Below the pieces are notes generated by a model. The model made no database searches. It had not been told where the DNA came from and saw only the letters and a list, made by a program, of their open reading frames with translations. Position numbers and translations under genes: made by a program. A DNA stretch of 64,000 bases from Seohaeicola saemankumensis (GTDB taxonomy: Bacteria; Pseudomonadota; Alphaproteobacteria; Rhodobacterales; Rhodobacteraceae), in contig NZ_JAINWI010000003.1 of the NCBI RefSeq assembly GCF_021021435.1, positions 62,001 to 126,000 of the forward strand, in the 5' to 3' direction. Shown here one piece after another: positions 43,292-53,040 of this stretch; the stretch's first letter is position 1; every line of letters begins with the position of its first letter.

Positions 43292-44624
43292 CGTTTGCAG
43301 CCTTGATATAGATCATTGGATTGACGGCCTGTCCGCCCACGCGCACTTCATAATGCAGATGGGGGCCGGTCACACGCCCAGAGGCTCCCATATCACCGAT
43401 ACGATCCCCGCGCGACACCTTTTGTCCCACGTTCACGTTAATTTTCGACAGATGGGCAAAGCGTGTTTCGATGCCGAACTCGTGCTTTATCTTCACAAGA
43501 CGCCCATAGCCGGATTGCCAGCCGGCATGCACGACCACCCCGTCTGCGGTGGCATAAAGCGGTGTGCCCACAGGGCCTGCGAAATCAACACCCTCATGCA
43601 TGCGCCGTCCGCCGGTTTTGGGGTCGCGCCGGACACCGAAGGGGCTGGTAAAACGGAAGCCCGATTGCACAGGTGTTGCAAAAGGCGCTTTCTGCGCCGC
43701 GATGCGGTAGATGTTCAGCGCATCCATCTGGTTCAGGATACGGTTCGCACGGTCGGTGTCGGGCGTTATCTCGTCACTGCCTCGCGTTGAAAAGCTTAAA
43801 GGGGTCAACGGACCCCCCTGGCCGGAATATCCGCGACGGACTTGATTGATGATTGTGTCTGTGTTCAGCCCCGCCGCGCGGAACATTTTGTCCAGAGGTT
43901 TTACGGAAACGGCCATCGCCTCTTCCAACTGGCGGAAAATCTGGTCGTTCTGGTCCTGCATCAGACGGATCTCGAATGCCATCTCGTCGGCGCGGATCAG
44001 CGCCTCCTCGGCATCGGCGCGCACCGAGTCGCGCTCGGCCGCAGTTTCGGCCAGGGCCGTTGACAGAAAGTCTATCGCTTCGCCGGCCGCACTGCCCGAA
44101 GCCATAACCTCGCCGCTGCCGTTGGTATCACCGTCCAGTTGCGACTTGATGGCGGCCAGCTCCAGACGGGCCGCCTCGCGCTCGCGCATGGTGCGGCGCA
44201 ATGTGCTCTGGATCACTTCGATCCCTGTCTCCATCTCGCGGCGCCGGGTCTCGGATTGGAGTAACTCGGATTGCATGACGGAAATCTGTTCCAGTGCGGA
44301 ACTGAACCTTTCTTGCGCGGCCAAGGACTCGGCGGCGCGGGCATCACGTTCGCCCGACAAGATATTCAGACGGGTCTCGTAGGTGCGCTGATCGCGCTTG
44401 GCCTGCTCGCGGAAATTGCCGGAACCGATGCTATCCATCAGCAAGATCGCAGTTGCGATGATCGTCCATGACACCACAAGGGCGCCGCCGGTAAAAGCGA
44501 TCAACTGCGTTCCCGGCTTCAGCCGGATGAATCTTGTGTCTGAATCTGATCGCAGAAACAGCCGTCTTTCCGGAAACCAACGCTCAAGTGTGGCGTCGAT
44601 CCGGATTGCCAGTCGTGTTCTCAC
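43281..44624 (-). CDS. M23 peptidoglycan endopeptidase, membrane-anchored
   Basis: 447 aa. One transmembrane helix at about 41-65, a long coiled coil at about 72-165 and a second charged region to about 250, then a LytM/M23 domain near 330-435. Zinc ligands are in RMHEGVDFAGP (His, Asp) and GPHLHYEVR (His of HxH). It probably hydrolyses cross-links at sites chosen by the bactofilin. The GTG at 44624 follows AAGGGA; a frame reaching 44753 has no support. Confidence 0.93.
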   Translation of the reverse strand: MRTRLAIRIDATLERWFPERRLFLRSDSDTRFIRLKPGTQLIAFTGGALVVSWTIIATAILLMDSIGSGNFREQAKRDQRTYETRLNILSGERDARAAESLAAQERFSSALEQISVMQSELLQSETRRREMETGIEVIQSTLRRTMREREAARLELAAIKSQLDGDTNGSGEVMASGSAAGEAIDFLSTALAETAAERDSVRADAEEALIRADEMAFEIRLMQDQNDQIFRQLEEAMAVSVKPLDKMFRAAGLNTDTIINQVRRGYSGQGGPLTPLSFSTRGSDEITPDTDRANRILNQMDALNIYRIAAQKAPFATPVQSGFRFTSPFGVRRDPKTGGRRMHEGVDFAGPVGTPLYATADGVVVHAGWQSGYGRLVKIKHEFGIETRFAHLSKINVNVGQKVSRGDRIGDMGASGRVTGPHLHYEVRVGGQAVNPMIYIKAANDVF

Positions 44625-44847
44625 CAATCTGTCCCTTGTTCCATCCCCGTGCAGGCAGCTCCAATGTCCCCAAGCCAACCCGTGAGAAGTTCGTAAACAG
44701 CCCGCAGGCTTGGGGCAAGATGTTTGCGGCAAGAATGCGGACGAAAGAGGCAAATGCCTGCAAACTGGCAGGAAACTGCCGACAAGGACGGTTATTCAGC
44801 GAGAAATCAGGCGCTCTATACTAGACGACAGCGCGGTCCGCACAGGG

Positions 44848-45666
44848 TCAAACGGCGCGCTGTTCTTCGGTTAGCGGCCAGTAGAAATCGGGCGGCAATC
44901 CCGCTTCGGCCCGCTTTTCCTCGTTGAATGGGGGCTTGAGCAACCCGTGGAAATAGCGCCGGACCAGATCGTGAAATACGACGCGCGGATCAAGTTCATG
45001 TCGACCACATAGAAAGTGAAACCATTTGGAGCCATAGGCGACATGGCTGACTTCTTCGGCATAGATAACGTTCAGTGCGTCAACGGTCTGCCGGTCGCCC
45101 GCTTTCTCGAACAGCGCAATCATATTCGGGGTCACATCCAGCCCCCGCGCTTCCAACACCATCGGGACAACCGCCAGCCGCCCCATCAGATCCTGCGCGG
45201 TATCCGACGCGGCCTGCCACATGCCTGCATGCGCCGGCATTGCGCCATAAGAGCTGCCATGCGCCTCAAGACAGTCGCATAACAGATTGAAATGTTTTGA
45301 TTCCTCATCCGCCGCCTTGACCCAGTCATCGTAGAAGCCGGCAGGCATGGGCGTCTCTGTAAACCGTGCAATGATATCCCAGTGTAGATCGACCGCGTTC
45401 AGTTCGATATGCGCCACGGCATGCAGCATCGCTACGCGCCCCTGCCGACTGCCCGCCTTGCGGCGCGGCACATCGCGCGGGTCCAGCAAGGCGGGTGCGG
45501 CGGGGCGGGCGGGATGATCGGGCGGGCTGGCCCTGCCGATGGCCAGGGGTTTGCCTGCCGCCCGCGCGGCGCGCCAGCTTGCGGCATGGGCATGTGACAG
45601 CGCTGTTTTGGCGCGGCCGTCAGCGGTGCCCAATACCTCGACGGCCATCTCGGCAAGCGTTTTCAC
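44848..45666 (-). CDS. Ferritin-like DUF455 protein
   Basis: 272 aa. DUF455 proteins have a four-helix ferritin-like bundle. Candidate di-iron ligands lie in AHIELNAVDLHWD, ADEESKHFNLL, VLEARGLDVTP and YAEEVSHVAYGSKW, a pattern also seen in MiaE-like oxygenases. The GTG start overlaps the bcp stop codon (GTGA). A role in oxidative metabolism or tRNA modification is possible; I cannot decide. Confidence 0.85.
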   Translation of the reverse strand: MKTLAEMAVEVLGTADGRAKTALSHAHAASWRAARAAGKPLAIGRASPPDHPARPAAPALLDPRDVPRRKAGSRQGRVAMLHAVAHIELNAVDLHWDIIARFTETPMPAGFYDDWVKAADEESKHFNLLCDCLEAHGSSYGAMPAHAGMWQAASDTAQDLMGRLAVVPMVLEARGLDVTPNMIALFEKAGDRQTVDALNVIYAEEVSHVAYGSKWFHFLCGRHELDPRVVFHDLVRRYFHGLLKPPFNEEKRAEAGLPPDFYWPLTEEQRAV

Positions 45667-46124
45667 AGGGCTTGGGCCGCTGCCAGAACGTCCTCGGCAT
45701 GGCCGGGTACTTTGACCTTGGACCAAACCTTGGCAATCTTGCCCGATCCGTCAATCAGGAAGGTGCTGCGTTCGATCCCGAAGAACTTCTTGCCATACAT
45801 GGATTTTTCTTTCCAGACACCGTAATCCTCGCAGACTGTCCCCTCGGCATCCGACAACAATGGCGCGCGCAGCGCGTGTTTGTCGCGGAACTTGTCATGG
45901 CTGGCGATATCGTCCTTTGATATCCCGAAGACCTGCACGCCGGCCTTGCCAAAATTGTCCAGCAGATCGGAAAAGGCCTTGTTCTCGGTCGTGCAGCCTG
46001 ATGTATCGTCACGCGGATAGAAGAACAGAACGACAGGGGCTGGGCGCAGCGCAGACAGGGTGACAGTGCCGCCGCCATCGCGCGGCAGGGTGAAATCGGG
46101 GGCTTGGTCGGAAACTGCGAGCAT
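45663..46124 (-). CDS. bcp: Thiol peroxidase Bcp (peroxiredoxin)
   Basis: 153 aa. It reduces peroxides by a peroxidatic cysteine C44 in FYPRDDTSGCTTE; a second cysteine C98 in GTVCEDYG may resolve it. Family elements PDFTLP and STFLIDGSGKI are present. It overlaps the DUF455 gene by 4 nt. CCGGAA-TAT-TTCCGG (about 46153-46167) lies just upstream of its start and might be a regulatory palindrome. Confidence 0.94.
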   Translation of the reverse strand: MLAVSDQAPDFTLPRDGGGTVTLSALRPAPVVLFFYPRDDTSGCTTENKAFSDLLDNFGKAGVQVFGISKDDIASHDKFRDKHALRAPLLSDAEGTVCEDYGVWKEKSMYGKKFFGIERSTFLIDGSGKIAKVWSKVKVPGHAEDVLAAAQAL

Positions 46125-46363
46125 TGTTTTTTCCTTGGTCTGACGGGTTTCGGGTGCCGGAATATTTCCGGTCTGATGAATTTGTGAGTTTCATATTAGG
46201 ACATGACGGGCGACAATAAAGTAAGGTGGGCGGAAGTTTCACCAGAATTCCCGCGGATCGCGCAAACGGGAAACGGCAATGGGGCGTTTTTTGAGGTGGC
46301 GGGGTATGATGCCTCGTCGCTTGAGCTTGCTCAGGGCGGAACAGACAGGCAGATCACGACCGG

Positions 46364-49300
46364 ATGACGACACAGGAGCCAGACACGCACACGCCCGTCG
46401 CGCAGCCACCTGCGCCAGAGCAGCCGTGCAAGGCGCGAGCCAAGACAAGGCGCCATGTCGGTAAGTCGATGATGTGGTCGGCCATCTGGACAACCGGCGT
46501 TGTGTTGGCCATCGCAGGCGGTATCGCCTTGGCGCTGCTCTGGTCCGTTGGCCGCCCGATTGCGGCCCCTGACTGGATGCGTGACCGGATCGAGGCGCGG
46601 ATCGGCGCGGTGTTGCCGGGCCACGAGATCACATTCACCGATCTGGTCTTTACCGTCGGTGAAGGATGGGCTCCCCGCATCGGGATGCGCGATGTTTCCC
46701 TGCGGGAGGTGGGCGGCGCACCGATCATGACCTTGGGAAACATGGAGGCTGGCCTTTCGGGCGAGGCTCTGTTGCGCGGGCAGTTGGAGCCGGGGCGTGT
46801 CAGCCTGTCGGGTCTGCGCCTGTCCTTGCGGCGGATGGAGGATGGCAGCTTTGATCTGGCCCTCGGCGACGCGCTTCCCCCGATTGAGCGGGCATCGAAC
46901 CCCGCCGCCCTGATCGAAGGGCTGGACCGTTTGCTGAACCAGCCCCGACTTGCCGGTCTGCGCGAGATCGACGCCGACAATCTTGGGCTGACCTACGAGG
47001 ATGCGCGCACCGGTCGCCTCTGGCAGGTGGATGGAGGCCGGATTGCCTTGCGGCGCAACGGCGACGATCTGACCCTGCGGGGGGACGTGGCGCTGTTGTC
47101 GGGCTATGATTATGCCACCTCGCTCAGCCTCAGCTATACCGGGCAGATTGGATCGTCGGCCGCACAGGTCGGGTTGAGCTTCGAGGATATGACCGCCTCG
47201 GATCTGGCCAGCCAGTCGACAGCGCTGGCATGGCTGGGCGTCCTGCGCGCGCCGATTTCCGGCGCGATGCGCGTTTCGGTCGATGAAGCTGGCACGCTTG
47301 GACCGCTTAGCGTGGCCCTGCAGATCGGGGCTGGTGTGGTGCAGCCCGACGATCAGGCGCAGCCGATCCCCTTCGATGCCGCGCAGACATATATGACGTT
47401 CACGCCGGAAACCGGACAGCTTGCCTTTGACGATCTGTCCGTCACCAGCAAATGGATCACCGCCCGTGCCGAAGGGCGGGCCACGATTGCCTCGGTGGCC
47501 AATGGTTGGCCATCCACCCTTCTGGGGCAGTTCCGTATTCTCGACATCGTGGCGAATCCTGCCGATCTCTATGAGACACCCGTCGCGCTGGAAGAAGCTT
47601 TGCTGGATCTGCGTCTTTCGCTTGATCCGTTCAAACTGTCACTGGGGCAGTTGACCCTGTTCGACAAGGGGCGTCGCCTGCTTCTGGATGGCGAGGTGGG
47701 CGTTGGACCGCAAGGCTGGGATGTGGCCGTGAATGGCCGGATGGATGCGATCCTGCCCGAACGCGTGCTTGAGCTGTGGCCCGATGCACTGGTGCCTGTT
47801 ACGCGGAGATGGGTGGCGGAAAATGTGCATACAGCACAGATGAGCGACATCCAGCTTGGGTTTCGCCGTCGTCCCGGCACAACGGACCGCCTTTACCTTG
47901 CCTTTGCCTTTGACAAGGCCGATGTCACCTATGGCCGTGACATGCCGCGACTGACCGGTGCGACAGGGCAGGCCAGCCTGACCAACCGCCGTTTCGTGAT
48001 CAGCGCTACCGAAGGACAGGTGACGCCCCCGAATGGCGGATCGCTGGACGTCGCGGGTACGAGTTTCACCATTCCCGATGTGACCATGAAACCCGCCAAT
48101 GCTCAGGTCCGTTTGGCGACGCATGGCAGTATCACCGCAACTTTGGCGATGCTTGACACCCCTAACCTGCGCCTGCTCGAAAAGGCAGGACGCCCCGTCG
48201 ATCTGGCCGAGGGTGTGGCCGAGGTGACAGCCGTAATCGACATGCCGCTGATACGACCGTTGATGCCGGATGATCTGCGTTTCGCAGCCAGTGCCCGCCT
48301 GCGCGATGTGGTGAGCGAGGGTATCATGCCGGGACGCCGCCTGCAGGCCGACGCGATGGAACTGAAAGCCGATACCAACACGCTTAGCATCGGAGGGCAG
48401 GGACGTTTGGGCGATGTGCCCTTCAACGCTGTCTGGAGCACGACCCTGCGCGACAATACGCAGGGCAAAAGTCAGGTCGCGGGCACGGTCACCCTGTCAC
48501 AGGCCTTTGCGGATGAATTCAACCTCAGCCTGCCGCCCGGAACATTCAGCGGCGCGGGGCAGGGCCGGATTGCGCTGGATCTGGAACGCGAGCGCGCGCC
48601 AGCGTTTCGCCTGACCTCGGACTTGGCAGGGCTTGGCTTGTCGGTCCCGTCCTTGGGCTGGTCCCTGTCACGGCAGGGGACCGGCACGCTTGAGGTTGCG
48701 GGAACGCTTGGCACGCCCGCCAAGGTCGACCGGATCACGCTGGACGCGCCGGGGCTGAACCTGACGGGATCGCTGGATCTGACCGCAGCGGGCCAGTTTG
48801 CCAGTGCAAGGCTCGACAGGGTTCGTGCTGGCGGCTGGCTGGATGCGCCGGTGACCTTGACGGGACGCGGGGCAGGGCGTGCGCCTGCCATCGCGATCAA
48901 CGGTGGTAGCGTCGATTTGCGCCGCAGCACCTTGCCAAGCGGTGGTGCGGGTGGCGGGCAGGCGGGCGGTCCTTTGACGCTGGCCCTGGACAGGCTGGAG
49001 ATCACAGACACCATTGCCCTGACGGACTTCAGGGGTGAGTTCACCAATACAGGCGGGCTAGACGGCAGTTTCAGTGGCAACGTCAACGGCAAAGCCCCGA
49101 TACTTGGGCGCGTTGTGCCGATGAACGGGCGCAGCGCCTTCCGCATTCAGGCACAGGATGCAGGTCGCGCCATCGCGGCGGCGGGCATACTGCCGCAGGC
49201 CCGCGATGGCACGCTTGACCTGACGCTGCGCCCGACCGGTACCGATGGCAGCTATAACGGTGATCTCAAGGTGCTGGACCTGCGGGTGCGTGACGTGCCT

Positions 49301-49705
49301 GCGCTGGCGGCGCTGATCAATGCGGTCAGCGTGGTGGGCCTGCTGGACCAGTTGAACGGCTCGGGTTTGCACTTCTCCGAAGTAGAAGCCGGTTTTCTTC
49401 TGACGCCGCAACAGCTTGTCTTGCGTTCAGGCTCTGCGGTCGGGGCCTCGCTGGGTGTGTCGCTGGATGGCTATTACGATCTGACGCGCAAGCATATGGA
49501 TTTTCAGGGTGTGTTCTCACCGATCTATATGTTCAACGGAATCGGTTCGCTTCTGACCCGTAAGGGCGAGGGGCTGATCGGCTTTACCTATCAGTTGCAA
49601 GGACCGCCGGATAATCCGCGTGTGCAGATGAACCCGCTTTCAGCTCTGGCGCCCGGTATGCTGCGCGAGATTTTCCGTCGGCCGGCACCGGAACTGACGC
49701 AATGA
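46364..49705 (+). CDS. Large AsmA/YhdP-like envelope protein
   Basis: 1113 aa. A transmembrane helix at about 36-63 follows a 35-residue basic/Pro cytoplasmic tail; the remainder is a long repetitive beta-rich region of the AsmA/DUF3971 type, ending in an AsmA-like C-terminal domain (FSGNVNGKAPILGRV, then LLTPQQLVLRSGSAVGASLGVSLDGYYDL). YhdP- and TamB-like proteins are proposed bridges moving lipids between inner and outer membranes; that role is inferred. No strong ribosome-binding site was seen, so the start may lie at the Met pair near residue 36. Confidence 0.85.
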   Translation: MTTQEPDTHTPVAQPPAPEQPCKARAKTRRHVGKSMMWSAIWTTGVVLAIAGGIALALLWSVGRPIAAPDWMRDRIEARIGAVLPGHEITFTDLVFTVGEGWAPRIGMRDVSLREVGGAPIMTLGNMEAGLSGEALLRGQLEPGRVSLSGLRLSLRRMEDGSFDLALGDALPPIERASNPAALIEGLDRLLNQPRLAGLREIDADNLGLTYEDARTGRLWQVDGGRIALRRNGDDLTLRGDVALLSGYDYATSLSLSYTGQIGSSAAQVGLSFEDMTASDLASQSTALAWLGVLRAPISGAMRVSVDEAGTLGPLSVALQIGAGVVQPDDQAQPIPFDAAQTYMTFTPETGQLAFDDLSVTSKWITARAEGRATIASVANGWPSTLLGQFRILDIVANPADLYETPVALEEALLDLRLSLDPFKLSLGQLTLFDKGRRLLLDGEVGVGPQGWDVAVNGRMDAILPERVLELWPDALVPVTRRWVAENVHTAQMSDIQLGFRRRPGTTDRLYLAFAFDKADVTYGRDMPRLTGATGQASLTNRRFVISATEGQVTPPNGGSLDVAGTSFTIPDVTMKPANAQVRLATHGSITATLAMLDTPNLRLLEKAGRPVDLAEGVAEVTAVIDMPLIRPLMPDDLRFAASARLRDVVSEGIMPGRRLQADAMELKADTNTLSIGGQGRLGDVPFNAVWSTTLRDNTQGKSQVAGTVTLSQAFADEFNLSLPPGTFSGAGQGRIALDLERERAPAFRLTSDLAGLGLSVPSLGWSLSRQGTGTLEVAGTLGTPAKVDRITLDAPGLNLTGSLDLTAAGQFASARLDRVRAGGWLDAPVTLTGRGAGRAPAIAINGGSVDLRRSTLPSGGAGGGQAGGPLTLALDRLEITDTIALTDFRGEFTNTGGLDGSFSGNVNGKAPILGRVVPMNGRSAFRIQAQDAGRAIAAAGILPQARDGTLDLTLRPTGTDGSYNGDLKVLDLRVRDVPALAALINAVSVVGLLDQLNGSGLHFSEVEAGFLLTPQQLVLRSGSAVGASLGVSLDGYYDLTRKHMDFQGVFSPIYMFNGIGSLLTRKGEGLIGFTYQLQGPPDNPRVQMNPLSALAPGMLREIFRRPAPELTQ

Positions 49706-49791
49706 CACGACGTTGATAAATGTCCAAGGTTGCAGCCTGATCGCAGCACCTTTAATGCGGCGCGACCTATGCCACTGAACCGGAAAATCTG

Positions 49792-50847
49792 ATGCAATTG
49801 TCCGATTTCGACTTCGACCTGCCCGAAGAGCTTATCGCGACCCGTCCTGTGCGCCCGCGCAGCGCCGCGCGCCTGCTTGTGGCGGATGGCGACACTGTTC
49901 AGGACGCCCATGTCCGCGACCTGCTGACATACCTGCGTCCCGGCGACCGTCTGATCCTGAACGACACGCGCGTGATCCCCGCACGCCTGTCCGGTCTGCG
50001 GCACCGTCACGGCGAGGCCGGCGCGACCGCCGCAAGGATCGAGGTGACATTGCTTGAACCGCGCGCTGGCGGGCTGTGGTCGGCTTTGATCAAACCGCTC
50101 AAGAAGCTGCGGACAGGCGAGAGGATCGACTTCTCGGATACGTTATCCGCCACGCTGGAGGGGCGCGACGAAGGGCAGGGCATCCTGTCCTTCAATCTGA
50201 ACGGCCACGATTTCGATGCGGCCCTGGCCGCAGCGGGCGCCATGCCCTTGCCGCCCTATATTGCCGCGCGTCGTGCGGCTGACGCGCAGGATCACGAGGA
50301 TTACCAAACCGTCTGGGCCCGCCGTGCCGGTGCCGTGGCTGCCCCAACAGCATCACTGCATTTCGACACGCCGCTGCTGGATGATCTGGCCACGATGGGG
50401 GTGCAATTCACCCATGTGACCCTGCATGTGGGTGCCGGCACTTTTCTGCCGGTCAAGGTCGATGACGTGACCACCCACCGGATGCATGCCGAATGGGGCG
50501 AGGTCAGTGCGCAGGCCGCAACCGAGATTGCGACCACACAGGCCGCAGGCGGGCGCATCATCCCCGTTGGCACAACCGCCCTGCGCCTGATCGAAACCGC
50601 TGCGCGCGCCACCGGACAGATTGCCCCTTGGTCAGGCGATACCGACATTTTTATCTATCCCGGCTTCACCTTCCGCGTGACCGACGCGCTGATGACCAAT
50701 TTTCACCTGCCCAAGTCGACGCTGATGATGTTGGTCTCGGCCCTGATGGGGCAGGACCGTGTCAGGCGGATCTACGCGCATGCGATTGCAGAAAAATACA
50801 GGTTTTTCTCTTATGGTGATGCCTCGCTGTTGATCCCGCCGCGCTGA
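49792..50847 (+). CDS. queA: S-adenosylmethionine:tRNA ribosyltransferase-isomerase QueA
   Basis: 351 aa. It adds the epoxycyclopentane precursor to queuosine in the anticodon of certain tRNAs. The N-terminal [13 protein letters not shown], then [13 protein letters not shown], and the late [17 protein letters not shown] and [16 protein letters not shown] motifs are diagnostic. Follows the AsmA-like gene by 86 nt. Confidence 0.97.
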   Translation: MQLSDFDFDLPEELIATRPVRPRSAARLLVADGDTVQDAHVRDLLTYLRPGDRLILNDTRVIPARLSGLRHRHGEAGATAARIEVTLLEPRAGGLWSALIKPLKKLRTGERIDFSDTLSATLEGRDEGQGILSFNLNGHDFDAALAAAGAMPLPPYIAARRAADAQDHEDYQTVWARRAGAVAAPTASLHFDTPLLDDLATMGVQFTHVTLHVGAGTFLPVKVDDVTTHRMHAEWGEVSAQAATEIATTQAAGGRIIPVGTTALRLIETAARATGQIAPWSGDTDIFIYPGFTFRVTDALMTNFHLPKSTLMMLVSALMGQDRVRRIYAHAIAEKYRFFSYGDASLLIPPR

Positions 50848-50982
50848 GATGTCAGCGAGGCGGAGCAGGCAAGTCTTGCGACTCGAAAAGGTCGCTTTTG
50901 TCCGTGACACGCGGGGATACCCCCCGTTACCCTGAATTTACATTCCCGTGGCACGAGTTGCGGCGCTGCCAAGGAGCATCCG

Positions 50983-52248
50983 ATGCTGAAGTTTCTGTCC
51001 AATGCTTGGGCCCTCTTGCTGGGGCTGCTGTTGCTGATGATCGGCAACGGCCTGCAGGGTACGCTTCTGGGGGTGCGCGGCGAGATCGAAGGTTTTTCGA
51101 CCTTCGAGATGTCGCTGATCATGTCGGCCTATTTCGTGGGCTTTCTGGGCGGCTCGAAACTGGCGCCGGAAATGATCCGCCGCGTAGGGCATGTGCGGGT
51201 CTTTGCCGCCCTTGGATCTCTGATTTCGGCTGTGCTCATCCTCTATCCCAGCCTGCCCAACCCCTGGGTCTGGATGGCCTGCCGTGTTGTGATCGGCTTT
51301 TGTTTCTGTGGCGTCTATGTGACCGCCGAAAGCTGGCTGAACAATGCCGCCACCAACGAGACGCGCGGTCAGGCGCTGTCGATGTATATGTTGGTGCAGG
51401 TCGGCGGTATCATGATCGCGCAAGGGCTGTTGCTGGTCGCCGATCCCGGCGGTTTCATCCTGTTCGTGATCCCATCGGTGCTGGTGTCCATCGCGTTCGC
51501 CCCCATCCTTTTGTCGGTGACCCCGACGCCCGCTTTCGAGACAACAAAACCGATGAGCCTTGGCGCGCTTTTCAAGACGTCGCCCTTGGGCTGCACGGGG
51601 ATGTTCCTGCTGGGGGGCGTGTTTGCGGCCCAATTCGGCATGGCCGCGGTTTATGGCGCGCGCACCGGCCTGAGCCTTGCCGAGATTTCCATGTTCGTAA
51701 CCGCCTTCTATCTGGGGGCCACGGTTCTGCAATTCCCGCTGGGCTGGCTGTCCGACCGGATGGACCGCCGCATGCTGATCCTGCTGGCTTCGGCAGTGGG
51801 CGGTGCAGGAGCGATGCTGGGCATGGTTGCGGGCACATCCTTCCCTGTGCTTCTGATGGCTGCCTTTCTTGTGGGTGGCACCAGTAACCCGCTCTATTCA
51901 CTTCTGATTGCCTATACTAACGACTTTTTGGACCGCGACGATATGGCCTCGGCCTCGGGGGGGATGCTGTTCATCAACGGTCTGGGTGCGATTGCCGGCC
52001 CGCTGATCACGGGTTGGATGATGGGGCTTTTCGGATCGCCGGGGTATTTTCTGCTGATCGCCTTGCTGATGATCGCGCTGGCGCTTTACGCGGCCTACCG
52101 CATGACGCAGCGCCCTGCGCCGACGGTTTCGGAAACCGGTGTCTATCGTCCGATCTCGCCTACAGCGACATCCGTGGCGCTGGATGTGGCCCGCGAACAT
52201 GCCATCAGCACCGCCGACGCCGAGCAAGATCGGGCAAAATCCGCCTGA
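50983..52248 (+). CDS. MFS transporter
   Basis: 421 aa, about twelve transmembrane segments, with a helix 2-3 region SAYFVGFLGGSKLAPEMIRRVGHVRVF typical of the YcaD/DUF-type MFS group often seen in Rhodobacterales. A cytoplasmic C-terminal tail of about 40 residues is charged. Substrate unknown. AAGGAGC lies upstream. Its 3' end is followed by two hairpins before the DUF924 gene. Confidence 0.9.
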   Translation: MLKFLSNAWALLLGLLLLMIGNGLQGTLLGVRGEIEGFSTFEMSLIMSAYFVGFLGGSKLAPEMIRRVGHVRVFAALGSLISAVLILYPSLPNPWVWMACRVVIGFCFCGVYVTAESWLNNAATNETRGQALSMYMLVQVGGIMIAQGLLLVADPGGFILFVIPSVLVSIAFAPILLSVTPTPAFETTKPMSLGALFKTSPLGCTGMFLLGGVFAAQFGMAAVYGARTGLSLAEISMFVTAFYLGATVLQFPLGWLSDRMDRRMLILLASAVGGAGAMLGMVAGTSFPVLLMAAFLVGGTSNPLYSLLIAYTNDFLDRDDMASASGGMLFINGLGAIAGPLITGWMMGLFGSPGYFLLIALLMIALALYAAYRMTQRPAPTVSETGVYRPISPTATSVALDVAREHAISTADAEQDRAKSA

Positions 52249-52296
52249 AACCGCAATCATTGTCGCTGATACCGCAACCATCCGTTTGTATGTCAG

Positions 52297-52347
52297 GTCT
52301 GTTACACATATTTACTGTCGTAACAGGCAAAGGTTTTGTAACCTTTT
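52297..52347 (+). terminator. Hairpins between MFS and DUF924 genes
   Basis: A first inverted repeat, CTGTTAC with GTAACAG (14-nt loop), is followed by AAAGGTT, loop TTGT, AACCTTT at 52329-52346 and TTC. The second may end the MFS transcript weakly, or both may form the leader of the DUF924 gene. Confidence 0.35.
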
Positions 52348-52381
52348 CAAGATGGTCGGGCAGGGACCGAGGAGGGTCGTC

Positions 52382-52957
52382 ATGGTTAAACCGGATGAAG
52401 TGCTATCTTTCTGGCTGGATGAATGCAGCCCTGAGGATTGGTATAAACAGGACGATGCGTTTGACCAACTGATCAGGGACCGGTTTCTGACAACATGGGA
52501 AGAAGCGACCGAAGGGGCGCTTGGCCTGTGGCTGACCTATCCTGCCGGTGCGATGGCCTATATCATTTTGACCGACCAGTTTCCGCGCAACATGTTTCGT
52601 GGCAGTCCGCAAGCCTTTGCAACAGATGCAAACGCCCTTGCTGCCGCCAAAGCCGTGATTGACCGCAAGTGGGACCTGCGGATCGCCGAACCGGGGCGTC
52701 AGTTTTTCTACCTGCCCCTGATGCATTCGGAAAACCTGTGCGATCAGGAACGCTGCGTGCGCCTTATGCACGAGCGGATGCCCGAAACCGGCGCATCCAA
52801 CCTGCTGCATGCCAAGGCGCATCGCGAGGTGATCCGCCTTTTCGGGCGTTTCCCCTATCGCAACGATGCACTGGCGCGTCCGTCGACAGCGCCGGAACGC
52901 GCCTTTGTGGCGGATGGTGGGTATGGCGAAACCGTGCGCCAGTTGCAGGCCGGTTAA
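52382..52957 (+). CDS. DUF924 family protein
   Basis: 191 aa, all-helical. The conserved start VLSFWLDE, then ILTDQFPRNMFRG and FFYLPLMHSENLCDQERCV are DUF924 signatures. No enzymatic role is established for the family to my knowledge. GAGGAGGG precedes the start; a longer frame from 52139 overlaps the MFS gene and is rejected. Confidence 0.92.
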   Translation: MVKPDEVLSFWLDECSPEDWYKQDDAFDQLIRDRFLTTWEEATEGALGLWLTYPAGAMAYIILTDQFPRNMFRGSPQAFATDANALAAAKAVIDRKWDLRIAEPGRQFFYLPLMHSENLCDQERCVRLMHERMPETGASNLLHAKAHREVIRLFGRFPYRNDALARPSTAPERAFVADGGYGETVRQLQAG

Positions 52958-52994
52958 GCCCATCGGCGCAAGGATAAGGCGCGTTGAAGCGAGG

Positions 52995-53026
52995 CCAAAA
53001 TTAGTTTAACGTCAAACTAATTTTGG
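52995..53026. promoter_or_regulatory. Palindromic operator before lpd
   Basis: A perfect 32-nt palindrome: CCAAAATTAGTTT, centre AACGTC, AAACTAATTTTGG. Its core TAGTTTAACG...AAACTA matches the operator before pdhA (28295-28314). It ends 14 nt before the lpd start, so a bound protein would block transcription, and the RNA hairpin would lie next to the ribosome-binding site GGAGGGG. Confidence 0.8.
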
Positions 53027-53040
53027 AATCGGAGGGGCGC

